From NCBI GenBank assembly GCA_028718245.1, contig JAQUME010000007.1, positions 1-35,823 on the forward strand: 35,823 nucleotides of DNA. The letters are read 5' to 3'. The stretch's first letter is position 1. Every line of letters starts with the position of its first letter. The notes below the pieces were generated by a model. It was not told the origin of the DNA and searched no databases. It saw only the letters and a list, made by a program, of their open reading frames with translations. Of the stretch, positions 1 to 12,929 are shown piece after piece. Made by a program: the position numbers and the translations under genes. This stretch comes from Candidatus Omnitrophota bacterium. Its GTDB lineage: Bacteria > Omnitrophota > Gorgyraeia > Gygaellales > Profunditerraquicolaceae.

Positions 1-2726
1 ATAAAGAAGAAGCCTATCTTGATTTCTACCGCAAGATGCGCCCCACCGAACCTGTAACCAAAGAGGCTGCCGAAGCTTTGTTTTACAGGTTATTTTTTGA
101 TCCGGCCAGATATGACCTGGAGAGGGCAGGCCGTTTCATCCTGAACCGTAAATTAGGAATGGATGTGTCCCTGGAAAAAAGGATACTCGATTCCGACACC
201 ATAATCAAGGTAATTGAATACCTGATCAAATTAAACGCCGGCACCGGAAAGATCGACGATATCGACCATTTAGGCAACCGCCGCGTGAAAAGCGTGGGTG
301 AACTGGTGCAGAACCAGGTGCGCATCGGGTTATCCCGCGTGGAGCGTTCCATCAGGGAGAGATTAAGCATCCTGGGCGAGTTTGATAATCTTAACGTGCA
401 TTACCTGGTCAACTCCAAACTTTTAAGCAACCAGATCCGTGATTTCTTCGGCCGCAGCCAGCTCTCCCAGTTCATGGACCAGATCAATCCTTTGGCCGAG
501 ATGACCCACAAGAGAAGGTTGAGCGCCCTTGGCCCCGGAGGTTTATCAAGAGAGAGAGCGGGTTTTGAAGTAAGGGATATCCATCCTTCGCATTACGGCC
601 GCGTCTGTCCTATTGAGACCCCCGAAGGCCCGAACATCGGCCTGATCGCTTCTTTAAGCTGTTTCGCGCGGATAAATTCTTTAGGCCTGATCGAGACCCC
701 TTACCGCAAGGTAGAGGATGGCCGCGTAACCAAGAAGATAGATTACCTCACCGCGGATATTGAAGAAGACAAGACTATTGCCCAGGCCGATGTCCCGTTA
801 GACAGTGAAGGCCGTTTCGTTGATAAGTTCGTTACCTGCCGCTATAAAGATGACTTCCCGAAAGTGCCGGCAAAAGAAGTGCAGTATATGGATGTCTCTG
901 CCAAGCAATTGGTTTCCGTTGCCGCTTCGATGATCCCTTTCCTTGAGCATGATGACGCCAACCGCGCTTTGATGGGCTCAAATATGCAAAGGCAGGCTGT
1001 GCCGCTGATGATCACCGAGCCGCCTTTAGTGGGAACTGAAATGGAAGCCAAGGTGGCACAAGATTCCGGCACAGTGGTTCTTGCCCGGGATTCCGGTAAA
1101 GTGACCAGCGTGGATGCTTCATCGATCACCGTTGGAAAAAATATCTATCACCTGAAGAAATTCCTGCGCACTAATGCCGACACCTCCCTTAATCAGAGGC
1201 CTTTAGTGGGATTAGGGGACCGCGTAGAGCAGGGCCAGGCCATCGCCGACGGCATCGCCACAAAAGAAGGTGAGCTGGCTTTAGGCAAGAATGTCCTGGT
1301 TGCTTTTATGCCCTGGAGAGGATATAACTTTGAAGACGCCATCCTGATCAGCGAAAGATTGATCAAAAAAGATACCTTTACCTCTATACACATAGAAGAG
1401 TTTGAGATCGAAGCTGCCGAAACCAGGCTGGGCAATGAAGAGATCACCCGCGATATCCCCAATGTCAGCGAAGAGGCGTTGAGGAACCTGGATGAAACCG
1501 GGATCATCCGCATCGGAGCTGAAGTAAGCGCCGGGGATATACTTGTGGGCAAGATCACTCCCAAGACCGATTCCGAGCCCAGCCCCGAGGAGAGATTGCT
1601 GCGGGCGATCTTCGGAGAAAAGGCCGGGGATGTGCGCGATACCTCATTGATCGTGCCTCCGGGTGTTGAAGGGATAGTCATCGACGTGCACGTGTTCCAG
1701 CGAAAGGACCGCGGCAGAAAATCAAAGGAAGAGAAAACCAAGGAATTAGCCAAGATCAGGGAGTTGAAGGCCTATTATAAGCAGGAGATCGAATTCCTGC
1801 AGACTGAAAAGACCGCCCGTCTTGCCCAGGTTTTGGGAATAGATAAGAAAAAGGTGGAGAAGTTCGATCTCAGCGATAACGAGGAGGCTAAGATCCTGGC
1901 TGCTTCTTTTGACGAGCAGATGCAGGAATTATTGGCCGAAGAAGAGCAGGAGATTGAAAAGGTCCGCCGCGGGGATGAACTGCCCGCCGGCATCCTGAAA
2001 AGGGTCGTGGTCTATATCGCCACCAAACGCAAGCTCTCCGAAGGTGATAAGCTTGCCGGAAGGCACGGTAACAAGGGCGTGGTCTCCCGGATCATCCCGG
2101 AGGAAAATATGCCTTATATGCCCGACGGCACTCCGGTGGATGTGGTTTTAAATCCCCTGGGTGTGCCTTCGCGTATGAACGTAGGCCAGATCCTGGAATG
2201 CCATTTGGGCTGGGCAGCCAAAGTCCTGAATTTAAATGTAAGCTGCCCTGTATTTGACGGAGCCAAAGAAGGGGAGATCAAAGAATTGCTTAAGAAAGCA
2301 GGCTTGCCCGAAGACGGCAAGATCACCCTTTACGACGGTTATACAGGAGAGCCCTTTGACCAGAAGGTCACCGTCGGATACATGTATATTTTGAAACTGA
2401 TCCATTTAGTTGATGAAAAGATCCACGCCCGCTCTATCGGGCCGTACTCCCTGGTTACTCAGCAGCCATTGGGCGGCAAAGCGCAATTCGGCGGTCAGAG
2501 GTTGGGAGAAATGGAAGTTTGGGCCCTTGAGGCATACGGGGCGGCATTCACTTTGCAGGAGATGCTCACCGTCAAGAGCGACGACGTAGCCGGAAGGACG
2601 CGCATTTACGAAGCGATCGTCAAAGGCGAACAGCGGCTGACTCACGGGACTCCGGAGTCATTTAATGTATTAATCAAAGAACTCCAAGGCTTAGGCCTTG
2701 ATATCAGGACAGAAAAGGCTAAATAA
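1..2726 (+). CDS. rpoB: DNA-directed RNA polymerase subunit beta, 5'-truncated by window edge
   Basis: Open frame runs to the left edge ([17 protein letters not shown] upstream of the listed Met); motifs [79 protein letters not shown]. Confidence 0.99.
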   Translation, partial: KEEAYLDFYRKMRPTEPVTKEAAEALFYRLFFDPARYDLERAGRFILNRKLGMDVSLEKRILDSDTIIKVIEYLIKLNAGTGKIDDIDHLGNRRVKSVGELVQNQVRIGLSRVERSIRERLSILGEFDNLNVHYLVNSKLLSNQIRDFFGRSQLSQFMDQINPLAEMTHKRRLSALGPGGLSRERAGFEVRDIHPSHYGRVCPIETPEGPNIGLIASLSCFARINSLGLIETPYRKVEDGRVTKKIDYLTADIEEDKTIAQADVPLDSEGRFVDKFVTCRYKDDFPKVPAKEVQYMDVSAKQLVSVAASMIPFLEHDDANRALMGSNMQRQAVPLMITEPPLVGTEMEAKVAQDSGTVVLARDSGKVTSVDASSITVGKNIYHLKKFLRTNADTSLNQRPLVGLGDRVEQGQAIADGIATKEGELALGKNVLVAFMPWRGYNFEDAILISERLIKKDTFTSIHIEEFEIEAAETRLGNEEITRDIPNVSEEALRNLDETGIIRIGAEVSAGDILVGKITPKTDSEPSPEERLLRAIFGEKAGDVRDTSLIVPPGVEGIVIDVHVFQRKDRGRKSKEEKTKELAKIRELKAYYKQEIEFLQTEKTARLAQVLGIDKKKVEKFDLSDNEEAKILAASFDEQMQELLAEEEQEIEKVRRGDELPAGILKRVVVYIATKRKLSEGDKLAGRHGNKGVVSRIIPEENMPYMPDGTPVDVVLNPLGVPSRMNVGQILECHLGWAAKVLNLNVSCPVFDGAKEGEIKELLKKAGLPEDGKITLYDGYTGEPFDQKVTVGYMYILKLIHLVDEKIHARSIGPYSLVTQQPLGGKAQFGGQRLGEMEVWALEAYGAAFTLQEMLTVKSDDVAGRTRIYEAIVKGEQRLTHGTPESFNVLIKELQGLGLDIRTEKAK

Positions 2727-5700
2727 TGGAAGAGATCGTCTCATTTGATAGTATTTCGATAAAGATCGCCAGCCCCCAGATAATCAGATCCTGGTCTAAA
2801 GGCGAGGTGAAAAAAGCCGAAACCATTAATTACCGCACATTGAAGCCGGAAAAAGACGGGCTCTTCTGCGAGAAAATTTTCGGCCCGGTGCGCGACTGGG
2901 AATGCAACTGCGGGAAATATAAAGGCATAAAGTTCAAGGGGATCACCTGCGACCGTTGCGGTGTTACCGTTGACCGTTCAAGCGTCCGGCGCGAGCGCAT
3001 GGGTATCATCGACCTGGCTACCCCGGTTACGCATATCTGGTTCTTTAAAGCAGTGCCCAGCAGAATGAGCGCGCTTTTGGATATCGGCTTAAGGGACTTA
3101 GAGAGGATCATTTATTACGAAGAGTATGTTGTGGTCGATCCGGGCACCACTCCTTTAAAGAAGAAGGAGCTGCTTACCGATGAACAGTATCAGCAGGCAC
3201 TGAGCAAATACGGCGCGAGCTTCAAGGCCAGGATCGGCGCCGAAGCGATCAGGGACCTTTTAAAGGAGCTTGACCTGGATGTTGTCTGCCGTAAATTCAG
3301 GAAGGACCTGGAAAAATCAAAAGATGTGCTGAATAACCGCAAGGCGATCAAGAACCTGAAGATCGTGGAGGATTTTAAGAAAAGCGGGAACAAGCCGGAA
3401 TGGATGATATTGGAATCTCTGCCGGTGATCCCGCCTGACCTGCGGCCGCTGGTCCCTCTGGATGGCGGAAGGTTTGCCACCAGTGACCTTAATGATTTAT
3501 ATCGCCGGGTGATCAACCGGAATAACCGGCTTAAGAAACTGATGGATCTCTCCGCGCCGGAGATAATCATCCGCAACGAAAAACGCATGCTTCAGGAGGC
3601 GGTAGACGCACTGCTTGATAACGGCCGCCACGGCAAGCCGGTAAACGGGGCCAACAATCGGCCGTTGAAATCCCTTTCGGATATGCTTAAGGGCAAACAA
3701 GGCCGATTCCGCCAGAACCTCCTAGGTAAGCGCGTGGATTATTCGGGCCGTTCGGTTATCGTGGTCGGGCCGGAGTTAAAGCTCCACGAATGCGGCCTGC
3801 CTAAGCAAATGGCCTTGGAGTTATTTGAGCCGTTCATCATCAAAAAATTAAGAGAAAAAGGTTTTGTGCATACGATCAAGGGCGCCCGCAGAATGGTAGA
3901 ACGCGGCAAGATCGAGGTCTGGGATATCCTGGATGAAGTGATCAAGGACCATCCGGTAATGCTTAACCGCGCCCCAACCCTGCACCGTTTAGGCATACAG
4001 GCATTCCAGCCGCTGTTGATCGAAGGAAAATCCATCAAGATACATCCATTGGTTTGTACCGCTTTTAATGCCGACTTTGACGGCGACCAGATGGCTGTGC
4101 ATGTGCCTTTGTCATTGGAATCGCAGTTAGAGGCCAAGGTCCTGATGTTGGCTATTAATAACGTATTTTCTCCCGCTGACGGCAGGCCGGTAATTTCTCC
4201 CACCCAGGACATTATCCTGGGTGTTTCTTATTTGAGCAAGGAAAAGGCCGGGGCCTTAGGTGAGGGCAAGAGCTTTTCCAGTTTTGAGGAAGTTTTAACC
4301 GCTTATGACGATAAAGCGGTAGAGCTGCATGCCAAGATCAAAATACGGGTTGATGGGGTTTATGATTTTGACCAGAAGATGATTATCGGAGGCAAACAGC
4401 TGCTGGCTACTACCGTCGGCCGGGTATTATTTAACCAGGTCCTGCCTCCTGAATTCGGGTTTGTCAACCGGGAATTAAATAAAAGCAGGGTAAATGATAT
4501 AGTGGTAAGCGTGTATAAGAGGTTCGGCCACACCGCGACCATCAAGCTGCTTGACGATATCAAGCGCCTGGGTTTTGAGATGGGCACTTTGGGAGGCATC
4601 TCTATCGGCATCGATGATATGACCGTTCCGCTGGATAAGCCGCAGGTGCTGAAAGAATCAAAGGAAGAGGTGGCCAAGGTAGAAGACCAGTATCGTAAAG
4701 GTATCATTACCGACAGCGAACGCAAATCCAAGGTTATTGACATCTGGACCCACGCCACCGACAGGATATCCGACCTGTTATTCAAGGGGATGGATTCCTT
4801 TAATCCCATATTCATGATGGCTGATTCAGGGGCCCGAGGCTCCCGTTTACAGGTCAGGCAGTTAGCCGGCATGCGCGGGCTGATGGCCAAGCCCTCTGGA
4901 GAAATTATTGAGAACCCGATCACCGCTAATTTCCGCGAAGGGTTGAATGTTCTGGAATATTTTATCTCCACTCACGGCGCGCGCAAAGGTTTGGCAGATA
5001 CAGCGCTCAAGACCGCCGACGCCGGATACCTGACCCGCCGCCTGGTTGATGTTGCCCAGGAGGTAATTGCCTGCGAAGAGGACTGCGGCACATTGAACGG
5101 CATTACGGTTTCGGCGATCATCGAAGGGGATGAAGAGGTGGTCAGCCTTAAGGACCGGATCATCGGCAGAGTGGCTTTGGATAATGTGGTGGATATCATT
5201 ACCGATCAGGTTATAGTCCAGCAGGCTTCGGAGATCACCGAGGAAAAAGCCGACCAGATCGAAAAGCTGGGCATTGAAAAGATCCGTATCCGCAGCGTTC
5301 TGACCTGCGAATCAGGCAGGGGTGTATGCACCAAATGTTACGGACGCAACCTTTCCAGCGGCCGCCTGGTGGAATTGGGAGAGGCAGTCGGGGTTGTGGC
5401 AGCCCAGAGTATCGGGGAGCCCGGGACCCAGCTGACCATGAGGACCTTCCATATCGGAGGTACCGCCTCCAGGACCATCGAACAATCATTTATCAAATCC
5501 AAAAACAAGGGTTTGGTTAAATATCATAATTTAAGGGTAACCCTTAAAAATAAAGAAAATGTCGTTTTGAACCGCAACGGCGCCATCAGCGTCAATGACG
5601 CCCAGGGCCGCGAACTGGAAAGATATCCCGTTCCGCAGGGCGCCTTCATCAGTATTCTTGACGGGGAAGAGGTGAACAAAGGGATATCCTTTGTGCGCTG

Positions 5701-6778
5701 GGATCCCTATACGATCCCGGTCCTTACCGAGGTCGGCGGAGGCGTGCGTTTTGAAGACCTGCGTGAAAATGTCACTATGCGCGAAGAGATCAATCCGGTC
5801 ACCAAGCTTGCCGAGCGCGTGGTGGTTGAGCACAAGCCGGAGTATCATCCGCAGGTAGTCATATTAGATGAGAAAAAAGAGGTCCTGGGGATTTATCCTA
5901 TACCTATCGGCGCCCATATTATTGTCAGGGACGGCGAGAAGGTAGGAGGAGGCGATCTTCTGGCCAAGATCCCGCGCACCGTGGTCAAGACCCGCGATAT
6001 CACCGGAGGCCTTCCGCGCGTAGCCGAACTTTTTGAAGCCAGGCGGCCGAAGGACCCGGCAGTGATCAGCGAAATAGACGGGTTCGTGGAATTCGGCGAG
6101 ACCAAGAAAAACCAGAGGGTGATCATCGTCAAATCCACTACCGGTATGGCCAGGGAGTATGTTATTCCGCACGGCAAGCATCCCAATGTTTATAAAGGTG
6201 ATAAGGTTACCGCCGGCCAGCAGCTTACCGACGGCCCGGTGGTTTTGCAGGATATTTTGCGCGTCTGCGGGGACAAGGTTTTACAGGAGTACCTGGTCAA
6301 CGAAGTGCAGGAGGTTTACCGCCTGCAGGGCGTGCGGATCAATGACAAGCATATTGAGCTGATCATCCGCCAGATGCTCAAAAAAGTAAGGATCGAAGAT
6401 CCGGGCGATACGGATTTCCTGGCTACACAGCAGGTGGATAAGTGGGTCTTCCAGAAGGAAAATACCCGGGTGATCAAAAAAGGCGGCAAACCCGCGCAGG
6501 CAACACCTTTACTTTTAGGTATTACCAAGGCCTCCCTGACCACGGAGAGTTTCATCTCCGCGGCCAGTTTCCAGGAGACTACCCGCGTTCTGACCGAGGC
6601 TGCCACCAGCGGCAAGCGTGATGAACTGTTCGGGTTAAAGGAAAATGTCATCGTGGGCCACCTGATCCCGGCAGGGACCGGATTCAGGTCGCACCGCGAT
6701 ATTGAAGTAGTTAAAACCGGGGCCATAAAAGGTTTGGAAGAAAAATTAGAAGCTCAAAAAGAAAGTGTAAAGGAATAA
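2726..6778 (+). CDS. rpoC: DNA-directed RNA polymerase subunit beta'
   Basis: [16 protein letters not shown] catalytic motif; N-terminal zinc motif [38 protein letters not shown]. Confidence 0.99.
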   Translation: MEEIVSFDSISIKIASPQIIRSWSKGEVKKAETINYRTLKPEKDGLFCEKIFGPVRDWECNCGKYKGIKFKGITCDRCGVTVDRSSVRRERMGIIDLATPVTHIWFFKAVPSRMSALLDIGLRDLERIIYYEEYVVVDPGTTPLKKKELLTDEQYQQALSKYGASFKARIGAEAIRDLLKELDLDVVCRKFRKDLEKSKDVLNNRKAIKNLKIVEDFKKSGNKPEWMILESLPVIPPDLRPLVPLDGGRFATSDLNDLYRRVINRNNRLKKLMDLSAPEIIIRNEKRMLQEAVDALLDNGRHGKPVNGANNRPLKSLSDMLKGKQGRFRQNLLGKRVDYSGRSVIVVGPELKLHECGLPKQMALELFEPFIIKKLREKGFVHTIKGARRMVERGKIEVWDILDEVIKDHPVMLNRAPTLHRLGIQAFQPLLIEGKSIKIHPLVCTAFNADFDGDQMAVHVPLSLESQLEAKVLMLAINNVFSPADGRPVISPTQDIILGVSYLSKEKAGALGEGKSFSSFEEVLTAYDDKAVELHAKIKIRVDGVYDFDQKMIIGGKQLLATTVGRVLFNQVLPPEFGFVNRELNKSRVNDIVVSVYKRFGHTATIKLLDDIKRLGFEMGTLGGISIGIDDMTVPLDKPQVLKESKEEVAKVEDQYRKGIITDSERKSKVIDIWTHATDRISDLLFKGMDSFNPIFMMADSGARGSRLQVRQLAGMRGLMAKPSGEIIENPITANFREGLNVLEYFISTHGARKGLADTALKTADAGYLTRRLVDVAQEVIACEEDCGTLNGITVSAIIEGDEEVVSLKDRIIGRVALDNVVDIITDQVIVQQASEITEEKADQIEKLGIEKIRIRSVLTCESGRGVCTKCYGRNLSSGRLVELGEAVGVVAAQSIGEPGTQLTMRTFHIGGTASRTIEQSFIKSKNKGLVKYHNLRVTLKNKENVVLNRNGAISVNDAQGRELERYPVPQGAFISILDGEEVNKGISFVRWDPYTIPVLTEVGGGVRFEDLRENVTMREEINPVTKLAERVVVEHKPEYHPQVVILDEKKEVLGIYPIPIGAHIIVRDGEKVGGGDLLAKIPRTVVKTRDITGGLPRVAELFEARRPKDPAVISEIDGFVEFGETKKNQRVIIVKSTTGMAREYVIPHGKHPNVYKGDKVTAGQQLTDGPVVLQDILRVCGDKVLQEYLVNEVQEVYRLQGVRINDKHIELIIRQMLKKVRIEDPGDTDFLATQQVDKWVFQKENTRVIKKGGKPAQATPLLLGITKASLTTESFISAASFQETTRVLTEAATSGKRDELFGLKENVIVGHLIPAGTGFRSHRDIEVVKTGAIKGLEEKLEAQKESVKE

Positions 6779-6780
6779 TT

Positions 6781-7161
6781 ATGCCGACAATTGCCCAGCT
6801 GATCAGACACGGAAGAGTTTCCAAAAAGAAGAAGAGTAAATCACCGGCCCTAAAGGCCTGCCCGCAGAGAAGGGGTGTTTGCCTTCAGGTGCGCACCATG
6901 ACCCCTAAGAAACCCAACTCCGCTTTAAGAAAGATCGCCAGGGTCAGGCTTACCACGGGTATTGAAGTCACCGCCTATATTCCCGGCGAAGGGCATAACC
7001 TTCAGGAGCATTCCATCGTTCTGGTCAGGGGCGGCAGGGTAAAGGATCTTCCCGGCGTGAGATATCATATTGTCAGAGGCACATTGGATGCTTCGGGGGT
7101 TAATGCCCGCAGAAGGTCACGATCGAAATACGGGGCCAAGAGGCCAAAGGAAGGGAAATAA
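6781..7161 (+). CDS. rpsL: 30S ribosomal protein S12
   Basis: [43 protein letters not shown]. Confidence 0.99.
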   Translation: MPTIAQLIRHGRVSKKKKSKSPALKACPQRRGVCLQVRTMTPKKPNSALRKIARVRLTTGIEVTAYIPGEGHNLQEHSIVLVRGGRVKDLPGVRYHIVRGTLDASGVNARRRSRSKYGAKRPKEGK

Positions 7162-7631
7162 TGAGAAGAAGAAAAGCGCAGGAAAAAAATATTTTAGCCG
7201 ATCCCAAATTTAACAGCAAGATCGTGGCAAAATTCATCAACATGGTGATGCTGGAAGGAAAGAAGTCCATTGCCGAGAGAATGGTTTACGGCGCTTTTGA
7301 TATCGTGCGGAAGAATCTGAATGAAGAGGATATTTTAAAGGTTTTTTATAAGGCCCTGGATAATGCCCGGCCGCGCCTTGAGGTCAAGCCCCGCAGGGTA
7401 GGCGGAGCAACATACCAGGTGCCGGTTGAAGTAAGGCAGGAGCGCGGCACCTCCATCGCCCTGCGCTGGATCAGGGATTTTTCCCAGAACAGGAAGGGAA
7501 AGCGCATGGAGGAAAAGCTGGCCGATGAGATCATCGCCGCTTACAAAGGGGAAGGATCGTCGATCAAGAAACGCGACGACACGCACAAGATGGCTGAAAG
7601 CAACAAAGCCTTCGCCCACTTCCGCTGGTAA
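7161..7631 (+). CDS. rpsG: 30S ribosomal protein S7
   Basis: 156 aa, [41 protein letters not shown]; located between rpsL and fusA. Confidence 0.98.
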   Translation: MRRRKAQEKNILADPKFNSKIVAKFINMVMLEGKKSIAERMVYGAFDIVRKNLNEEDILKVFYKALDNARPRLEVKPRRVGGATYQVPVEVRQERGTSIALRWIRDFSQNRKGKRMEEKLADEIIAAYKGEGSSIKKRDDTHKMAESNKAFAHFRW

Positions 7632-7635
7632 AAGC

Positions 7636-7680
7636 AGGGACGTCTTTGGATCCAAAGCGAAGGGTGTCCCCAGTAAGGGA
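7636..7680. repeat. Hairpin-forming sequence in rpsG-fusA spacer (perfect 14-bp palindrome CTTTGGATCCAAAG flanked by GGGAC...GTCCC)
   Basis: Palindrome at 7644-7657; outer complementary arms GGGAC 7637-7641 and GTCCC 7666-7670; AAGGGTGTCCCC (7660-7671) recurs at 33428-33439. Confidence 0.6.
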
Positions 7681-7718
7681 ATTTATATGATTAACTTGAG
7701 AAATGGCTATAGAAATAA

Positions 7719-9821
7719 ATGAGAAAAATACCGTTAGATAAAATCAGGAATATCGGGATCATCGCCCACATCGACGCCGGTAAAACCACTACCAGCGAGC
7801 GTGTGTTGTTCTATACCGGAAAGAATTACAAGCTGGGAGAGGTGCATGATGGGACCGCGACCATGGACTGGATGGTCCAGGAGCAGGAGAGGGGCATTAC
7901 TATTACCGCTGCCGCCACCACCTGCGTATGGAAGGATATCACCATCAATCTGATCGATACCCCCGGCCATGTGGATTTTACCATTGAAGTAGAAAGGTCA
8001 TTAAAGGTCTTAGACGGGGCAGTGGTTGTTTTCTGCGGGGTCGGCGGGGTTGAGCCGCAGTCAGAAACCGTCTGGCGCCAGGCTGACCGCTATAATGTCC
8101 CGCGCATCGCTTTTGTGAACAAGATGGACCGCACCGGCTCAAATTTCTTTGAAGTAATTGAGCAGATGAAGCAAAGATTAGGGGCTAATGTGGCGGCGAT
8201 CCAGCTGCCTGTCGGTAAGGAATCAGGTTTTTCGGGCCTGGTGGACCTGGTTGAAAAGAAACTTATCCACTATAATGATGACCTGGGCAAGGAATATGAA
8301 GTTAAAGATGTCCCCGAAGAGATGCTTGCGGATTTTGATAAATACCGCTTGATCCTGGTAGAAAAACTCGCCGAGGCGGATGACGCGATCATGGAGATCT
8401 ACCTGCAAGGCAAGGACGTAACCAACCAGCAGCTAAAAGAAACTATACGCAAGACAGTGATCGCCAATAAATTTGTGCCGGTGCTTTGCGGCTCGGCTTT
8501 TAAAAATAAAGGGGTACAGCTGGTGTTGGATGCTGTAAAGGATTATCTTCCTTCTCCCATAGATGTACCTCCGGTAAAAGGCACTAACCCCGATTCAGGG
8601 GAATTTGAAGAGGTTAAGGCCGATGATAAAGCCCCTTTTACCGCTTTATGTTTTAAAGTAGCTACCGATCCTTTTGTCGGTAAAATATATTTTATCAGGA
8701 TGTATTCCGGGACACTTACTTCAGGGACATATATTTACAATGCGACTAAAAGGGAGAGGGAGCGCGTTACCAAGATCGTTAAAATGCACGCTAACCGCCA
8801 GGAGATAGTGGAGAGTATTTCTACCGGCGATATTGCCGCCGCGGTAGGATTAAAAGACACTAAGACCGGCGACACCCTGTGCACGGAAAAAAATCCGATT
8901 CTTATTGAAGCAATGCGTTTTCCGGAGCCGGTCATCCAGCAGGCGATCGAACCAAAATCAAAAGACGCGCAGGAGAAGCTGGGCCTGGCTATGCATAAAC
9001 TGGAAGATGAGGACCCATCATTCAGGGTCACTTATAACCAGGAGACCGGACAGACACTTATTGCCGGCATGGGGCAATTGCATCTTGAAATTATCATCGA
9101 CAGAATTTTGCGCGAGTTCAACGTGGAGGCCCAGGTCGGCGCTCCCCAGGTTGCTTATAGAGAGACGATCAAGAAAAGCGTCTCCAGCGTCGGAAAATTC
9201 ATTTCTCAGTCCGGAGGCCGCGGCCAATACGGCCATTGCGTTATTGAGATGGCCCCGCAGGAAACCCCGGGCACCGGCATTACCTTTGATGACAAAATTA
9301 AAAGCGGCGCCATTCCGCGCGAATTTATCCCGGCGGTAAAACAGGGGATAATCGGCGCGGCTAAGAACGGTGTCCTGGCAGGTTACCCGGTCACCGATGT
9401 AGCGGTAGTTTTAGTGGACGGCTCATACCACGAGGTTGATTCCTCGGAGCTGGCATTTAAAATGGCAGGTTCCATCGCCTTCCAGGAGGGGATGAAAAAA
9501 GCCCATCCTGTTTTGTTGGAACCGATCATGGATATTGAAGTTATCGTGCCCGAAGAATTCATGGGCCAGATAATCGGCGACTTAAGCAGCCGCCGCGCCA
9601 AGATCATTGCCCTCGGGCAGAGGCTGAACCTGCGCACCATCCGGGCCAACGTTCCGCTCTCGGAAGTTTTTAATTACGCGACTATAACAAGGTCCTTGAC
9701 ACAAGGCCGTGCATCATATACAATGGAACCTTCCTTTTACAGCGAAGTTCCGGCACATGTAGCTGAAAAAATCGTTTCAGGGGCGCAAGCCACAGGCGCA
9801 GGCGCAAGAAAGACTTTTTAA
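7719..9821 (+). CDS. fusA: Elongation factor G
   Basis: [57 protein letters not shown]; 700 aa. Confidence 0.99.
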   Translation: MRKIPLDKIRNIGIIAHIDAGKTTTSERVLFYTGKNYKLGEVHDGTATMDWMVQEQERGITITAAATTCVWKDITINLIDTPGHVDFTIEVERSLKVLDGAVVVFCGVGGVEPQSETVWRQADRYNVPRIAFVNKMDRTGSNFFEVIEQMKQRLGANVAAIQLPVGKESGFSGLVDLVEKKLIHYNDDLGKEYEVKDVPEEMLADFDKYRLILVEKLAEADDAIMEIYLQGKDVTNQQLKETIRKTVIANKFVPVLCGSAFKNKGVQLVLDAVKDYLPSPIDVPPVKGTNPDSGEFEEVKADDKAPFTALCFKVATDPFVGKIYFIRMYSGTLTSGTYIYNATKRERERVTKIVKMHANRQEIVESISTGDIAAAVGLKDTKTGDTLCTEKNPILIEAMRFPEPVIQQAIEPKSKDAQEKLGLAMHKLEDEDPSFRVTYNQETGQTLIAGMGQLHLEIIIDRILREFNVEAQVGAPQVAYRETIKKSVSSVGKFISQSGGRGQYGHCVIEMAPQETPGTGITFDDKIKSGAIPREFIPAVKQGIIGAAKNGVLAGYPVTDVAVVLVDGSYHEVDSSELAFKMAGSIAFQEGMKKAHPVLLEPIMDIEVIVPEEFMGQIIGDLSSRRAKIIALGQRLNLRTIRANVPLSEVFNYATITRSLTQGRASYTMEPSFYSEVPAHVAEKIVSGAQATGAGARKTF

Positions 9822-9833
9822 CAAGGAGGAAAA

Positions 9834-11036
9834 ATGGCTAAAGAAAAATTTGTAAGGAGTAAGCCTCACGTAAATATCGGGACCATCGGTCATATCGATC
9901 ACGGTAAAACCACCTTGACCGCGGCCATCACCCATGTATTGGCAAAGTTGGGAAAGGCCACTGAAAGGCAGTATGCCGATATCGCCAAGGGCGGTACCGT
10001 AAGGGATGAGACAAAGGTTGTTACCATCTCGGTTGCCCACGTGGAATATGAAACCGATGCCCGTCATTACGCGCACATCGACTGCCCGGGGCACGCCGAT
10101 TACATCAAGAATATGATCACCGGAGCAGCCCAGATGGACGGGGCGATCCTGGTGGTTTCGGCAGCTGACGGCCCTATGCCTCAGACAAGAGAGCATATCC
10201 TGTTGGCCCGTCAGGTTAACGTGCCTTCAATGGTCGTTTTCATGAACAAGGTTGACCTGGTGAATGATAAAGAACTGCTTGACCTGGTTGAAATGGAGAT
10301 CAGGGATCTTTTGACCAAGTACGGATATCCGGGAGACAAGACCCCGATCATCCGCGGTTCTTCAAATAAAGCTTTGACAGCCGCCGACGCCAATGGCGAA
10401 GATGCCAAGCCGATACTGGAATTAATGAAAGCAGTAGATGAGTTCATCCCCCTGCCTACCCGCGAATTAGACAAGCCCTTACTGATGGCGGTTGAAGATG
10501 TATTTAGCATCGAAGGAAGAGGCACTGTCGGCACCGGAAGGATCGAGCGCGGCAAGGTCAAGGTCGGCGAAGAAGTTGAGATCATCGGCCTTCGCCCTGA
10601 AATAAAGAGATCAGTGGTTACCGGAATAGAAATGTTCCGCAAACTTCTGGATGAAGGACAGGCCGGTGATAACGTCGGCCTGCTCTTAAGAGGTGTGGAA
10701 AAGAATGACATCGAGCGCGGCATGGTTATCGCTGCTCCCAAATCTATTACTCCTCATACCAAGTTCAAGGCCCAGGTTTATATCCTGACCAAAGAGGAAG
10801 GCGGCCGTCACACGCCGTTCTTCAAAGGTTACCGGCCGCAGTTCTATTTCCGCACCACCGACGTTACCGGTTCGGCAGATCTTCCGACCGGAGTGGAAAT
10901 GGTCATGCCCGGGGACAATGTTAACTTAGAGGTGGAATTGATCACCCCTATTGCCATGGAAAAAGAATCGCGTTTTGCCATCCGCGAAGGCGGACACACG
11001 GTAGGCGCGGGCGTAGTTACCGAGGTGATCGCCTAA
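9834..11036 (+). CDS. tuf: Elongation factor Tu with variant switch I
   Basis: [84 protein letters not shown]; strong SD (aaggaggaaaaATG). Confidence 0.98.
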   Translation: MAKEKFVRSKPHVNIGTIGHIDHGKTTLTAAITHVLAKLGKATERQYADIAKGGTVRDETKVVTISVAHVEYETDARHYAHIDCPGHADYIKNMITGAAQMDGAILVVSAADGPMPQTREHILLARQVNVPSMVVFMNKVDLVNDKELLDLVEMEIRDLLTKYGYPGDKTPIIRGSSNKALTAADANGEDAKPILELMKAVDEFIPLPTRELDKPLLMAVEDVFSIEGRGTVGTGRIERGKVKVGEEVEIIGLRPEIKRSVVTGIEMFRKLLDEGQAGDNVGLLLRGVEKNDIERGMVIAAPKSITPHTKFKAQVYILTKEEGGRHTPFFKGYRPQFYFRTTDVTGSADLPTGVEMVMPGDNVNLEVELITPIAMEKESRFAIREGGHTVGAGVVTEVIA

Positions 11037-11039
11037 TTC

Positions 11040-11345
11040 ATGGATACGCAAAAGATACGCATAAAATTAAAAGCATATGACCACCGGCTTCTGGATCAGG
11101 CGGTGATCGAGATCGTTGATACGGTGAAGCGTACCGGCGCCAAAATATCGGGGCCGGTACCACTTCCCACTAAACGTGAAATTTACACGGTATTGCGTTC
11201 TCCGCACGTTGACAAGAAATCGCGCGAGCAATTTGACCTATCCACGCACAAACGCCTTATTGACATCTTTGAGCCCACAGCCAAGACCATCGATTCATTA
11301 AGGAAATTGAACCTGCCCGCAGGAGTGGATGTAGAAATCAAATAA
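11040..11345 (+). CDS. rpsJ: 30S ribosomal protein S10
   Basis: [41 protein letters not shown]. Confidence 0.99.
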   Translation: MDTQKIRIKLKAYDHRLLDQAVIEIVDTVKRTGAKISGPVPLPTKREIYTVLRSPHVDKKSREQFDLSTHKRLIDIFEPTAKTIDSLRKLNLPAGVDVEIK

Positions 11346-11346
11346 A

Positions 11347-12000
11347 ATGATAGGATTGATCGGTAAAAAAATCGGTATGACACAGGTTTATACGGCTGAC
11401 GGCTCGCAGGTAGGGGTTACCGCCATAGAGGCCGGCCCCTGTCCGGTGCTGGCGGTCAAGGATAAGAACATCCAGCTGGGTTTTGAAGCTGTATCCGAGA
11501 AGCACGTAAAGAAACCCCAACTGGGGATTTTTAAGAAGTTGAATATCCCGGCGCTTAAATTGATCAGGGAGGTTTCCAAAGAAGCCAATGTTGAATATAA
11601 AACCGGAGACCAGCTCAGGGTAGACCTTTTTAAGGAAGGGGATTTTGTAGATGTCAGCGGTGTTTCTATCGGCAAGGGTTTCCAGGGCGGTATGAAACGC
11701 TGGCATTGGAACGGCGGGCCGATGACCCATGGCTCGACCTCCCGCCGCAGGGTCGGTTCCATAGGTTCAAGCACTACTCCCGGAAGGGTTTTCAGGGGCC
11801 ACCATATGCCCGGGCATATGGGCGCAAAGAAAGTAACCGTGCAAAATCTGAAAGTTATCCGTGTAGACCTGGAAAATAATGTTTTGTTGGTAGAGGGTGC
11901 GGTTCCCGGATATAAGAACGGTTACATAATGGTGGCTAAAGCAAAGAAAATAAAGAAACCCGCTCCGGCAGGCTCAGGCGCGAAGAAGGCTAAGAAATAA
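11347..12000 (+). CDS. rplC: 50S ribosomal protein L3
   Basis: [45 protein letters not shown]; Lys-rich C-terminal tail. Confidence 0.98.
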   Translation: MIGLIGKKIGMTQVYTADGSQVGVTAIEAGPCPVLAVKDKNIQLGFEAVSEKHVKKPQLGIFKKLNIPALKLIREVSKEANVEYKTGDQLRVDLFKEGDFVDVSGVSIGKGFQGGMKRWHWNGGPMTHGSTSRRRVGSIGSSTTPGRVFRGHHMPGHMGAKKVTVQNLKVIRVDLENNVLLVEGAVPGYKNGYIMVAKAKKIKKPAPAGSGAKKAKK

Positions 12001-12644
12001 TGTTTACTTTACCCGTATATAATAGCGAAGGCAAAGAGATCGATACCGTAAAGCTCAATCCATCTGTTTTCGACGGCACTGTGAATATGGAGTGCCTTTA
12101 TCAGGCGATCGGTTCTTACCGGGCTAACCAGAGAAAGGGATTGGCCGCGACTAAAACCCGCGGGGAGGTATCCGGCGGCGGCAAGAAACCGTGGAAGCAG
12201 AAGGGCACCGGACGCGCCCGCGTAGGTTCTACCCGCTCTCCGTTATGGAGGCACGGTGGAGTTGTCTTTGGCCCTCATCCGCGCGATTTTTCCTACGAGA
12301 TCCCCCAGAAGATCAAGGCGCTGGCTTTAAAAACCGGCCTGAACGCCAAATTAAAAGAGAATAATTTTATGATAGTTGATGAATTCAAGGTGGAGGAGCC
12401 CAAGACCAAGCTTGCATTAAAGATATTGTCTAGCCTTAAATTATCCTCCGCCGGACACAAGAAAGAAGAAAAGGTTTTGTTCTTAACGGATAAGGTGGAC
12501 GCTAAATTAAAAACCGCCTTAAAAAATATAAGTTTTATTACCGTTGACCTGGCGAAGGACTGCCATGCTTATGAAGTGATGAATAACCATAAGCTGCTGA
12601 TCACTAAGTCCGGCCTGGCAGACCTGACCGAAAGGCTTAAATAA
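12000..12644 (+). CDS. rplD: 50S ribosomal protein L4
   Basis: TKTRGEVSGGGKKPWKQKGTGRARVGSTRSPLWRHGGVVFGP. Confidence 0.98.
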   Translation: MFTLPVYNSEGKEIDTVKLNPSVFDGTVNMECLYQAIGSYRANQRKGLAATKTRGEVSGGGKKPWKQKGTGRARVGSTRSPLWRHGGVVFGPHPRDFSYEIPQKIKALALKTGLNAKLKENNFMIVDEFKVEEPKTKLALKILSSLKLSSAGHKKEEKVLFLTDKVDAKLKTALKNISFITVDLAKDCHAYEVMNNHKLLITKSGLADLTERLK

Positions 12645-12919
12645 TGGGCTCCGCGATGACGATCAAGGCGCTTTTGCAGACGGAGAAATCCAGCGCTTAC
12701 GGGGACAAAGGAAAATACCTTTTTCTGGTAGCCAATACCGCCAATAAGATCCAGATCAAAAAAGCGGTGGAGCAGGCCTATAAGGTCAAGGTCAAGAACG
12801 TTAATACCTTTGTTTCCCTGGGCAAGCTTAAAAGGGTCAGGCATCAATTAGGCAGGACAACCGATACCAAGAAAGCCGTGGTTACTTTAGCCGCCGGCCA
12901 GAAAATAGAGATCAAGTAG
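12644..12919 (+). CDS. rplW: 50S ribosomal protein L23
   Basis: LLQTEKSS..YLFLVANTANKIQIKKAVEQAYKVKVKNVNTF; position between rplD and rplB. Confidence 0.95.
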   Translation: MGSAMTIKALLQTEKSSAYGDKGKYLFLVANTANKIQIKKAVEQAYKVKVKNVNTFVSLGKLKRVRHQLGRTTDTKKAVVTLAAGQKIEIK

Positions 12920-12929
12920 GGAATAAAAA

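Noticed and set aside
430-540. Rifampicin-region substitutions in RpoB (N518 to I, S522 to A in [21 protein letters not shown])
   Set aside because: The key positions (D516, H526, S531 equivalents) are wild type, and related substitutions at 518/522 occur naturally in other phyla; no support for a resistance claim.
1193-1753. 186-aa antisense ORF within rpoB (and similar long antisense ORFs such as 4360-4971 in rpoC and 10211-10741 in tuf)
   Set aside because: Opposite highly conserved genes, Ser/Ile-rich shadow translations, no RBS or family similarity.
7525-7722. 65-aa ORF spanning the rpsG end and fusA spacer
   Set aside because: Mostly out-of-frame rpsG sequence; no recognisable protein. 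The spacer is better explained as structured or repeat DNA.
8905-9339. 144-aa alternate-frame ORF inside fusA
   Set aside because: Overlaps conserved EF-G in another frame; Arg/Ser-rich shadow ORF.
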